The translations under genes were made by a program, and so were the position numbers. Positions 1-5,614 of a DNA stretch of 5,639 nt are shown one piece after another (position 1 is the stretch's first letter; every line of letters begins with the position of its first letter). Below the pieces are notes generated by a model. That model searched no databases. It was not told where the DNA came from and worked only from the letters and a program-made list of their open reading frames with translations. Source of the stretch: an uncultured Oscillospiraceae bacterium (GTDB taxonomy: Bacteria; Bacillota; Clostridia; Oscillospirales; Ruminococcaceae); contig CAKSHG010000151.1 of NCBI GenBank assembly GCA_934456315.1, forward strand, positions 1-5,639. The letters run 5' to 3'.

Positions 1-41
1 CGTAAGGTTTTATTTTATCACGAATCGTTTAAAAAATCAAG

Positions 42-698
42 TCAGCCGTGCCTGGGAGTTTTTGCAAACACCGCCGCCGTGACCGAAGCCGCGCCGGCTC
101 TGCGGAGCTTGCCCGCAATGCTGTTTATAGTGGCTCCCGTGGTGCAGACGTCGTCTATCAGCAGTATGCGCTTTCCGGAAACAATGTCCGGGGCGGACAC
201 GCGGTAGGCGCACTCGGCGTTCTCGATCCGCTGTGCAGCATTCAGGCGCTTCTGCTCTTTCTTGTCGTCGTTCACCGACAGCAGGTCGCGGTATGGCATG
301 CGGGATATTTCCGCGCACAGCTTCGCTATCATTCTGCTGTGTGCGTAGCCCAGCTCCGCCACGCGCTTCCGCCCGGAGGGAACGCAGGTTATCACGTCTG
401 CGGAGCTTATCAGCTCCTGGGCATTCTCGGCGATGAGCACCGCAAACGCGTCTATCGGATAGCGGTACCAGCCCTCCTTCATGCGCAGCACCGCGCTCCT
501 CGCCCTGCCGGAGTACTCGCAGACAGCGGTGAATCCGTCAACGCCCACCGGGATATCTTCGGCGCGGTCGATAAGTTTCAGCCGCCCGTAGCAGCCGGGG
601 CACCAGAACTCCCTGACGCCGACAACACTGTCGCAGAACGGGCAGCGGTTCGGGTAGATCAGCGCGACAGCCCTCCTGCGAAACTCCCACGCTCTCAT
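42..698 (-). CDS. comF: ComF family protein (zinc-ribbon plus phosphoribosyltransferase-like domain)
   Basis: This is a 218-residue cytoplasmic protein of the ComFC/GntX family. It has an N-terminal zinc ribbon with paired cysteines CPFC (C19, C22) and CPGC (C33, C36). A type I phosphoribosyltransferase fold follows, with the PRPP-loop motif ILLIDDVCTTGAT at about residues 178-190. The family-typical segment VPSGRKRVAELGYAHSRMIA (about 106-125) and the QKRLNAAQRIEN region (149-160) are present. Length is usual for the family. Members support natural transformation, where they are thought to handle incoming single-stranded DNA; many hosts have no proven competence and the enzymatic reaction, if any, is not established. 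The ATG overlaps the recD2 stop as ATGA, with GAGG about 10 nt upstream, so translation is probably coupled to recD2. It is the last gene of the cluster visible here. Identification is firm; the actual role in this organism is inference. Confidence 0.93.
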   Translation of the reverse strand: MRAWEFRRRAVALIYPNRCPFCDSVVGVREFWCPGCYGRLKLIDRAEDIPVGVDGFTAVCEYSGRARSAVLRMKEGWYRYPIDAFAVLIAENAQELISSADVITCVPSGRKRVAELGYAHSRMIAKLCAEISRMPYRDLLSVNDDKKEQKRLNAAQRIENAECAYRVSAPDIVSGKRILLIDDVCTTGATINSIAGKLRRAGAASVTAAVFAKTPRHG

Positions 699-2896
699 AC
701 GAACATATCCTCGAGCATTGGCTTCAGGCAGGAATAACGCATCATTCGGCGGTCGTTTGCGACCATGCTCTGCACCTTGCGGACGGTGCCTATGATTATC
801 AGCGTGCTCTTGGCGCGGGTCACTGCCGTGTAGAGCAGGTTGCGGTAGGTCAGCTTGTCCATTCCGTTCGGAAGCGGGATTATCACCGCAGGGTACTCGC
901 TGCCCTGGCTCTTATGTATCGTCACCGCGTAGGCGTGCTCTATCTTCTTCATCATTTCCACATCGTAGGTCGCTTTTCTTCCGTCGAAGTCTATCTCCAG
1001 GCGGTTGTTGACCTTGTCGGCGGTGCGGATAACACCGATGTCGCCGTTGAATATCCCGTGGGAAAGCTCCGCGCCCCTGCGCCACTCCACGTCGTAGTCG
1101 TTGCGGGTCTGCATTATCTTGTCGCCGGTGCGGAACAGCGTGCTGCCGAACTTCACCTCGGAACGCCCCTTTCCCGGCGGATTCAGCGCGAGCTGAAGCT
1201 CCTTGTTGAGGTTCTGCGTGCCTACCACGCCTATCCTCGACGGACAGAGCACCTGGATATCCTCCAGAGGGGAGTAGCCGTAGCTTGCCGGGAGCCTGCG
1301 CCTGCACAGGTCCACCACAAGACGCAGCGTGTCCTCCTCGTTCGCCGATTCCATGAAGAAGAAGTCGTTGCGGCGGTCGTTGAGGACAGGCATTTCACCG
1401 TCGACTATGCGGTGGGCGTTAGTGACGATGAGGCTCTGCGCCGCCTGGCGGAATATCTCCTTAAGCTCCACAGCCGGGACCCTGCCGCTGGCTATCAGGT
1501 CGCGCAGGATATTTCCCGCGCCCACCGACGGCAGCTGATTGCTGTCCCCGACCATGATGAGCCGCGTCCGCGTGCGGACCGCCCTTAGCAGCGAATCCAT
1601 CAGCAGCGTGTCCACCATCGACATCTCGTCGATTATCAGCACGTCGCAGGTCAGCGGATTATCCTCGCGGCGCTTGAACGCGTGGGATTTCGAGCCGAAA
1701 TCCACCTCCAGCAGACGGTGTATCGTCTGCGCGGGCGCTCCGGTCAGGTCCGCCATGCGCTTCGCCGCGCGCCCGGTCGGGGCGGCAAGTTTCATCTTCA
1801 GACCGCGCTTCCTGCACAGCGATATCACCGCGTTGAGCGTGGTGGTCTTGCCCGTGCCGGGGCCGCCGGTCAGTATGAAAACGTGGTTGTTCATGCAGCC
1901 GTTTATCGCCTCGCGCTGAAGTTCCTCGTACCTTATGCCCTGCTCAAGCTCTATCCCGGCTATCTCCTGGGAGAAATCCACGTCGCCGCCGTCGCTGCGC
2001 TTTATCATCTCGGCGAGCTTTTCGGCAATGCTGCATTCCGCGCGGTAATACTCCGTCAGGAACACGAACTTGTCGTCGTACTTATCGCAGCGGGTTATCT
2101 CGCCGCGCTCCTCCGCCATCAGCAGACCATTCCAGAACTGCTTCTCGCTGACGTTCAGCTCGTAGGTCACCCGGTCTGATAGGTCGTTTTCGGTTATGCA
2201 GGTGTGGCCGTTGTTGGCGTTCTCCCGCAGGCACCACAGTATCCCGGCGAGCACGCGCTCCTCGCTGTCCATCGGGAAATCCATGTCCCGCGCTACGCGG
2301 TCCGCTTCCCGGAACGGAAGCTCTATCCCGGTCCCGCAGAGGCACCAGGGATTATCCTCCACTGCCTGGACGGTGTTCAGCTCGAATTTCTTCCACGCGA
2401 GCGCCACGACCGCAGGAGTCAGCCCGTACCTGGCGAAATAGGTCACTGCCTTGCGCAGCCCGGCTATCCTGCGGAAATCCTCGCCTATCTTCTTCGCGCT
2501 CTCGGGACTTATCCCCTTTATTGAGGAAAGCTGACCGGGGTCGTTCTCTATCATCTCCAGCGTTTTGCTGCCGAATGCGGTGACGATGCGCTTCGCCATC
2601 GCCGGACCTATCCCGGCGATAACCCCCGAGCCGAGGAACTTGCGCACGGCGCTTTCCGTATTGGGAAGGCTGCGCTCGCAGACCTCCGCCCTGAACTGCC
2701 TGCCGTACTTCGGGGAATTGATGTACTCCCCCAGCAGGGTAAGGCTCTCGCCCTCCCGGACGTCGCCGAGATTCCCGACGACGGTCACAAGCTCGCCGTC
2801 GCAGTCGAGGTCGATGACGATGTAGCCGTTGTCCTCGTTATAGAATACCACGTCCTCCACCGTTCCGGTAAGAGTTACTGCCGTTTCCTTATCCAA
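695..2896 (-). CDS. recD2: ATP-dependent 5'-3' DNA helicase RecD2 (YrrC-like, SF1B)
   Basis: This 733-residue helicase belongs to the RecD2 group found in bacteria without RecBCD; the family acts in replication-fork maintenance and DNA repair. An N-terminal OB-like region (about 8-75, with TLTGTVEDVVFYNEDNGY) precedes helix-hairpin-helix segments (about 87-110 and 123-141). The motor domains follow: Q-motif near Q327, Walker A GGPGTGKT (344-351), motif Ia APTGRAAKRM (372-381), Walker B IIDEM (421-425), motif III VGDSNQLPSVGAG (449-461), IFRQ (481-484), AVTIHKSQGSEYPAVI (657-672) and LLYTAVTRAK (687-696). All key residues are intact and the length fits known RecD2 proteins (about 715-800). The start codon is TTG. 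It is forced by an in-frame TGA three codons upstream and by the family-like N-terminus that begins a few residues later. A GGAG lies 12 nt upstream, a long spacing, so coupling to the upstream gene is likely. The end overlaps comF by 4 nt. Confidence 0.96.
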   Translation of the reverse strand: MDKETAVTLTGTVEDVVFYNEDNGYIVIDLDCDGELVTVVGNLGDVREGESLTLLGEYINSPKYGRQFRAEVCERSLPNTESAVRKFLGSGVIAGIGPAMAKRIVTAFGSKTLEMIENDPGQLSSIKGISPESAKKIGEDFRRIAGLRKAVTYFARYGLTPAVVALAWKKFELNTVQAVEDNPWCLCGTGIELPFREADRVARDMDFPMDSEERVLAGILWCLRENANNGHTCITENDLSDRVTYELNVSEKQFWNGLLMAEERGEITRCDKYDDKFVFLTEYYRAECSIAEKLAEMIKRSDGGDVDFSQEIAGIELEQGIRYEELQREAINGCMNNHVFILTGGPGTGKTTTLNAVISLCRKRGLKMKLAAPTGRAAKRMADLTGAPAQTIHRLLEVDFGSKSHAFKRREDNPLTCDVLIIDEMSMVDTLLMDSLLRAVRTRTRLIMVGDSNQLPSVGAGNILRDLIASGRVPAVELKEIFRQAAQSLIVTNAHRIVDGEMPVLNDRRNDFFFMESANEEDTLRLVVDLCRRRLPASYGYSPLEDIQVLCPSRIGVVGTQNLNKELQLALNPPGKGRSEVKFGSTLFRTGDKIMQTRNDYDVEWRRGAELSHGIFNGDIGVIRTADKVNNRLEIDFDGRKATYDVEMMKKIEHAYAVTIHKSQGSEYPAVIIPLPNGMDKLTYRNLLYTAVTRAKSTLIIIGTVRKVQSMVANDRRMMRYSCLKPMLEDMFV

Positions 2897-2902
2897 ATCC
2901 GA

Positions 2903-3184
2903 TCACCGCTCCGTTGTGTTGTAAAAGCTCACGTTGCCGTACTTTCCGGCAAGCCGTCTTGCGTCCTCGTCCCACTCGTTCCCTGCCGCAAGGATCACCA
3001 CCCGCCGGACATACGGGTTCCTCCTCGCGGATTCCACGAAACCGTCGATATCCTCGCCGCTGCGCACGAACACGTCGTGCCTGACGGCTCCCCGGGCAAG
3101 CACAGCCCAGGCGATGAGCTTGACCAGCACGGCAAGCCCGAATATCATCAGGAACATTATCGAAAATACATACAGGAACTCCAT
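2903..3184 (-). CDS. small single-pass membrane protein of unknown function
   Basis: This 93-residue protein is one I cannot assign to a named family. Residues 3-30 are strongly hydrophobic and form one predicted transmembrane helix, interrupted only by K22. R31 and R35 directly after it suggest that the C-terminal part lies in the cytoplasm. The soluble tail has an alternating pattern that could be a small beta-alpha-beta-alpha-beta unit: DVFVRS, a helix around 44-55, RRVVILAAG, a helix around 70-81 (WDEDARRLAGKYG), then NVSFYN. This fold reading is inference. The gene is well supported as real: it has a perfect AGGAGG 8 nt before the ATG, sits between prmA (45-nt gap) and recD2 (6-nt gap) on the same strand, and has codon use like its neighbours. 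I recall loosely similar short membrane proteins in related Clostridia but cannot verify that here. No catalytic motif is visible. Confidence 0.85.
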   Translation of the reverse strand: MEFLYVFSIMFLMIFGLAVLVKLIAWAVLARGAVRHDVFVRSGEDIDGFVESARRNPYVRRVVILAAGNEWDEDARRLAGKYGNVSFYNTTER

Positions 3185-3210
3185 ATATACCGCCTCCTGC
3201 GGCAGTATAT
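3185..3210 (-). promoter_or_regulatory. stem-loop presenting the ribosome binding site of the 93-residue membrane protein
   Basis: In the minus-strand transcript, ATATA and CCGC pair with GCGG and TATAT, giving 9 base pairs with a 3-nt bulge (CTG). The 5-nt loop is AGGAG, the core of the Shine-Dalgarno sequence, and the stem ends directly at the ATG at 3184. The pairing is read directly from the sequence. A regulatory role, such as controlled exposure of the ribosome binding site or separation of prmA from downstream expression, is inference. Confidence 0.45.
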
Positions 3211-3229
3211 GCAGCCCCGGAATATTGTG

Positions 3230-4198
3230 TTATCTGTGGAGGATAATGCAGTTCCAGCCCTCTTCGTTCCGGCTGTCCGCGATAACGAAGCCGTTGTCGG
3301 TCAGCGCTGCGTTCACCTCGTCAAGGCGCTCGTCGATTATTCCGGAAACGACGAGCGTGGCCTCCGGCTTCATGAAGTCTGCGAACAGCGGGCTCATGCC
3401 GATTATGACATCTGCAACGATGTTCGCGCATACCACGTCGTAGCCTGCGCCGAGCTTTCTGCGGAGGTCCTCGTCGTCGATGATGTTGCCGCAGTACGCG
3501 GTGTAGTGCTCGTGGGTGAAGCTGTTCTTCTCAACGTTCTCGGAGGCGGTCTTTACTGCGTTCTCGAAAATGTCGCACATGGTCACCTTTTCAGCGCCGA
3601 AAAGCAGCGACGCAATGGAAAGAATGCCGCTTCCGCAGCCGAGGTCCAGCACCTTTGCGCCGGGCTTCACGATGTCCTCGAGAGCCTCCATCACCAGCTT
3701 CGTGGTGTGGTGCTGTCCGGTGCCGAATGTGGAAGCCGGGTCTATCTCAAGGATACGGTCGCCGGCGCCGGGGGTGACGTCCTCCCAGGAAGGCTTCACT
3801 ACCAGGGTCTTTCCTACGCGGAACGGCTTGTAGTACTTCTTCCAGTTGTTCGCCCAGTCCTCCTCCTTTACGTTTGCAAGCTCCATGCGGAGGTTGCCGT
3901 AGTAGCCGTCGGAGTTGTTCTGCTTCCAGCTCTCTATAAGGGAGCGTATCGCCGCGAGCGTTTCCGCGCCCTGGGCGTTGTCGTGGACGTACAGCGTGAC
4001 GTGCGGCTCGACCTTGCTAAGCCCCATCAGCTCGTCGTCAACGTAGTCCCAGTTGGAATTCTTGTCGGCGAGGAAGCTCTCGAAGTCCGCGCTGTCGCTT
4101 ATTATAAAGCCGGTGATACCGTAGTCGGTCAGCGCTCCGGTTATTCCATCAATTGCCTGGGACGCGGTGTAGATGTCAGCCTGTATAAAATTATCCAT
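3230..4198 (-). CDS. prmA: ribosomal protein L11 methyltransferase
   Basis: This 322-residue cytoplasmic SAM-dependent methyltransferase is recognised as PrmA, which in studied bacteria methylates the N-terminal amino group and lysines of ribosomal protein L11. The N-terminal part (about 1-105) corresponds to the substrate-binding domain. EEDWANNWKKYYKPFRVG (112-129) is the typical linker region. DPASTFGTGQHHTTKL (152-167) is the PrmA signature, usually written DPGMAFGTGTHPTT; here A155-S156 replace the usual GM, and QHH the usual THP. The SAM-binding loop is VLDLGCGSGILSIAS (183-197), the acidic residue at the end of the second strand is D209, and NIVADVI (259-265) is the NILA-type motif. 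The length is slightly above the usual 290-315. The ATG has AGGAG 9 nt upstream, and a good promoter lies in the divergent region. It is the first gene of the prmA-orf-recD2-comF cluster, an unusual position, since in many Firmicutes prmA lies with dnaK/dnaJ. Confidence 0.94.
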   Translation of the reverse strand: MDNFIQADIYTASQAIDGITGALTDYGITGFIISDSADFESFLADKNSNWDYVDDELMGLSKVEPHVTLYVHDNAQGAETLAAIRSLIESWKQNNSDGYYGNLRMELANVKEEDWANNWKKYYKPFRVGKTLVVKPSWEDVTPGAGDRILEIDPASTFGTGQHHTTKLVMEALEDIVKPGAKVLDLGCGSGILSIASLLFGAEKVTMCDIFENAVKTASENVEKNSFTHEHYTAYCGNIIDDEDLRRKLGAGYDVVCANIVADVIIGMSPLFADFMKPEATLVVSGIIDERLDEVNAALTDNGFVIADSRNEEGWNCIILHR

Positions 4199-4248
4199 AT
4201 TCTGTATCTCCTATAGTATTTTCTTACGCACATAATAGTACATGATAC

Positions 4249-4277
4249 ATTATACACCATTTTGTCCGATAAATCAA
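4249..4277 (-). promoter_or_regulatory. sigma-A-like promoter of the prmA operon
   Basis: Read on the minus strand, TTGATT (4277-4272) is followed after exactly 17 nt by a perfect TATAAT (4254-4249). Transcription would start near 4242, leaving a leader of about 44 nt before the prmA ATG at 4198. An A6 tract (minus-strand sense, 4287-4282) lies 4 nt upstream of the -35 box and could act as an UP element. The spacing and -10 match are strong; activity is inferred. Confidence 0.75.
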
Positions 4278-4281
4278 GCGA

Positions 4282-4302
4282 TTTTTTCAGCCGGAGAAAA
4301 AA
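4282..4302. repeat. inverted repeat (TTTTTTC / GAAAAAA) between the divergent promoters
   Basis: TTTTTTC at 4282-4288 and GAAAAAA at 4296-4302 form a perfect 7-bp inverted repeat around a 7-nt centre. Each A6 tract stands exactly 4 nt from the -35 box of the promoter it faces. It may be a pair of UP elements or bent DNA shared by both promoters, or a binding site for a regulator; the sequence alone does not decide. Confidence 0.5.
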
Positions 4303-4306
4303 GCCG

Positions 4307-4335
4307 TTGACAAACCGCCTGAAATATAGTAAAAT
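4307..4335 (+). promoter_or_regulatory. sigma-A-like promoter of dapL
   Basis: A perfect TTGACA (4307-4312) is followed after 17 nt by TAAAAT (4330-4335), one mismatch from the consensus -10. The predicted start is near 4342, giving a leader of about 54 nt before the ATG at 4396. An A6 tract at 4297-4302 precedes the -35 box by 4 nt. This predicts strong constitutive transcription, subject to any control at the leader inverted repeat. Confidence 0.8.
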
Positions 4336-4340
4336 ATAGT
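4321..4340 (+). repeat. tandem 10-bp direct repeat over the dapL -10 box
   Basis: GAAATATAGT and AAAATATAGT are two adjacent 10-bp units that differ only in their first base. The junction creates the -10 box TAAAAT. The period is about one helical turn, so a protein could contact both units on the same DNA face, but AT-rich promoter sequence may give this by chance. Confidence 0.5.
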
Positions 4341-4348
4341 TTGGACTA

Positions 4349-4366
4349 ATCCCGTAATAACGGGAT
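4349..4366 (+). promoter_or_regulatory. perfect inverted repeat in the dapL leader (possible operator or leader hairpin)
   Basis: ATCCCGT and ACGGGAT flank the loop AATA, giving a perfect 7-bp palindrome with a 4-nt centre. It begins about 7 nt after the predicted transcription start and ends 14 nt before the AAAGGA ribosome binding site. That position fits a repressor operator or a short RNA hairpin stabilising the 5' end. There is no U-run after it, so it is not an attenuator terminator. Function is inference. Confidence 0.5.
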
Positions 4367-4380
4367 AAATGAACAGACAG

Positions 4381-4386
4381 AAAGGA
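4381..4386 (+). promoter_or_regulatory. ribosome binding site that decides the dapL start
   Basis: AAAGGA lies 9 nt before the ATG at 4396. An in-frame ATG at 4369 would add nine residues, but it follows the leader inverted repeat by only 2 nt and has only a weak GGGA, locked in that hairpin, before it. The family N-terminus also fits the shorter protein. Confidence 0.8.
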
Positions 4387-4395
4387 ACTGAACAT

Positions 4396-5601
4396 ATGGC
4401 AAAGCTGAATGAAAACTTCTTCAATCTGAAGAAGAACTATCTCTTTATTGATATCGGCAAGCGCGTCAAGGCATACACCGCCGCTCACCCCGAGGCAAAG
4501 CTCATCAGAATGGGCATCGGCGACGTAACACAGCCGCTCGCTCCGGTAGTCGTTGACGCAATGGTCAAGGCTTCCAGGGAGATGGGCGTGAAGGAGACCT
4601 TCCGCGGTTATGAGGACAGCGGCGCAGGCTACGACTTCCTCCGCGAGGCAGTTTCCGACTACTACAAGAGCTTCGGCGCGGATGTCGACCCCGCCGTTAT
4701 CCACATCAGCGACGGCGCAAAGAGCGACTGCGGCAACATCATCGACATCTTCGGCGAGGGCAACACCGTTGTCGTTACCGACCCGGCTTACCCCGTTTAC
4801 GTTGACAGCAACATCATGAGCGGCAACAACGTGGTCTACGCCAACTCCACTGAGGAAAACGGCTTCGCCGCAATGCCCCCGAAGGACGTCAAGGCTGACA
4901 TAATCTATCTCTGCTCCCCGAACAACCCCACTGGCTCAGTCTACACCAGGGCGCAGCTCAAGGAATGGGTAGACTACGCGCTGGCAAACAATGCAGTTAT
5001 CATCTTCGACGCAGCCTACGAGGCGTTCATCACCGAGGCTGACCTCCCCAGGAGCATTTATCTGGTAGAGGGCGCGAAGAAGTGCGCCATCGAGATATGC
5101 TCCCTGTCCAAGACTGCGGGCTTCACCGGCACACGCTGCGGCTACACCATCGTTCCCGAGGAGCTTATCCAGAAGGACAGCAGGGGCAACGACGTGAAGA
5201 TTGCAGACCTCTGGAACAGACGCCAGGGCAGCAAGTTCAACGGCGTATCCTACCCCGTACAGCGCGCAGCCGAGGCTGTGTTCACCCCCGAGGGCCAGAA
5301 GCAGACCAAGGCTACCATCGCGTACTACCAGGAGAACGCGCGTATCATCGCAAAGACCTGCGACGAACTGGGGATCAAGTACACCGGCGGCATCAACTCC
5401 CCGTACATCTGGCTGAAGAGCCCGAACGGAATGGGCAGCTGGGAATTCTTCGATTACCTGCTCAACGAGATCCAGGTAGTTGGTACTCCCGGCGCCGGAT
5501 TCGGCGCAAACGGCGACGGCTGGTTCAGACTGACCGCATTCAGCACTCACGAGCTGACCACCGAGGCAATGGAAAGATTCAAGACGCTTTTCAAGAAGTG
5601 A
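4396..5601 (+). CDS. dapL: LL-diaminopimelate aminotransferase
   Basis: This 401-residue PLP enzyme of fold type I makes LL-2,6-diaminopimelate from tetrahydrodipicolinate in one step, with glutamate as amino donor. It bypasses the succinylase and acetylase branches of lysine and peptidoglycan precursor synthesis. Visible features are MGIGDVTQPL (39-48), FRGYEDSGAGYDFLRE (69-84), the DapL-type signature SDGAKSDCGN (105-114), SPNNPTG (174-180), FDAAYEAF (204-211) with the PLP-contacting D205 and Y208, SLSKTAGFTGTRCG (236-249) with K239 as the PLP lysine, and WFRLTAF (376-382) with the carboxylate-binding R378. Length is usual for the family (about 400-411) and no key residue is missing. Codons end heavily in C or G (AAC, GAC, TTC), consistent with high expression. 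It is divergent from prmA, has its own promoter, and a hairpin terminator follows closely, so it is probably monocistronic. The SDGAK motif and overall pattern favour DapL over other class I aminotransferases. Confidence 0.95.
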   Translation: MAKLNENFFNLKKNYLFIDIGKRVKAYTAAHPEAKLIRMGIGDVTQPLAPVVVDAMVKASREMGVKETFRGYEDSGAGYDFLREAVSDYYKSFGADVDPAVIHISDGAKSDCGNIIDIFGEGNTVVVTDPAYPVYVDSNIMSGNNVVYANSTEENGFAAMPPKDVKADIIYLCSPNNPTGSVYTRAQLKEWVDYALANNAVIIFDAAYEAFITEADLPRSIYLVEGAKKCAIEICSLSKTAGFTGTRCGYTIVPEELIQKDSRGNDVKIADLWNRRQGSKFNGVSYPVQRAAEAVFTPEGQKQTKATIAYYQENARIIAKTCDELGIKYTGGINSPYIWLKSPNGMGSWEFFDYLLNEIQVVGTPGAGFGANGDGWFRLTAFSTHELTTEAMERFKTLFKK

Positions 5602-5614
5602 TTCATCATCAGAA

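Noticed and set aside
1..41. Terminator after comF on the minus strand
   Set aside because: There is a T6 run (minus-strand sense, 36-31), but no GC-rich stem precedes it; the best pairing is about 3 bp. The operon may continue beyond the window.
48..737. Plus-strand open frame (229 codons) opposite comF
   Set aside because: It is antisense to comF, which has intact zinc-ribbon and PRPP motifs. The frame lacks a start signal and its translation is compositionally biased.
914..1588. Plus-strand open frames opposite recD2, here and again at 1539-1919, 1682-2179 and 2204-2524
   Set aside because: All lie antisense to conserved helicase motifs and show no ribosome binding sites or domains.
3204..3232. 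Internal promoter for the small membrane protein gene (TATACT on the minus strand at 3209-3204)
   Set aside because: At 17 or 18 nt upstream only TAACAC or ATAACA is found, which is too far from TTGACA. The TATACT is better explained as part of the stem-loop.
3077..4216. Long plus-strand open frame (379 codons) opposite prmA and the small membrane protein gene
   Set aside because: It lies antisense to two well-supported genes, has no ribosome binding site or recognisable domain, and is a low-complexity Val/Ala/Arg-rich translation typical of a shadow frame in GC-rich DNA.
4369..4395. Upstream in-frame ATG that would extend DapL by nine residues
   Set aside because: The only possible ribosome binding site is a GGGA inside the leader inverted repeat, while the ATG at 4396 has AAAGGA at 9 nt and gives the family-typical N-terminus.
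4342..4395. Lysine riboswitch or attenuator in front of dapL
   Set aside because: The leader is only about 54 nt by the predicted start site, far shorter than the roughly 170-nt lysine riboswitch, and the single hairpin has no U-run after it.
4141..4704. Minus-strand open frame (187 codons) running from inside dapL through the divergent promoters into prmA
   Set aside because: It would overlap both the dapL coding start and the two promoters, and its translation has no family character. The prmA and dapL readings explain this region much better.
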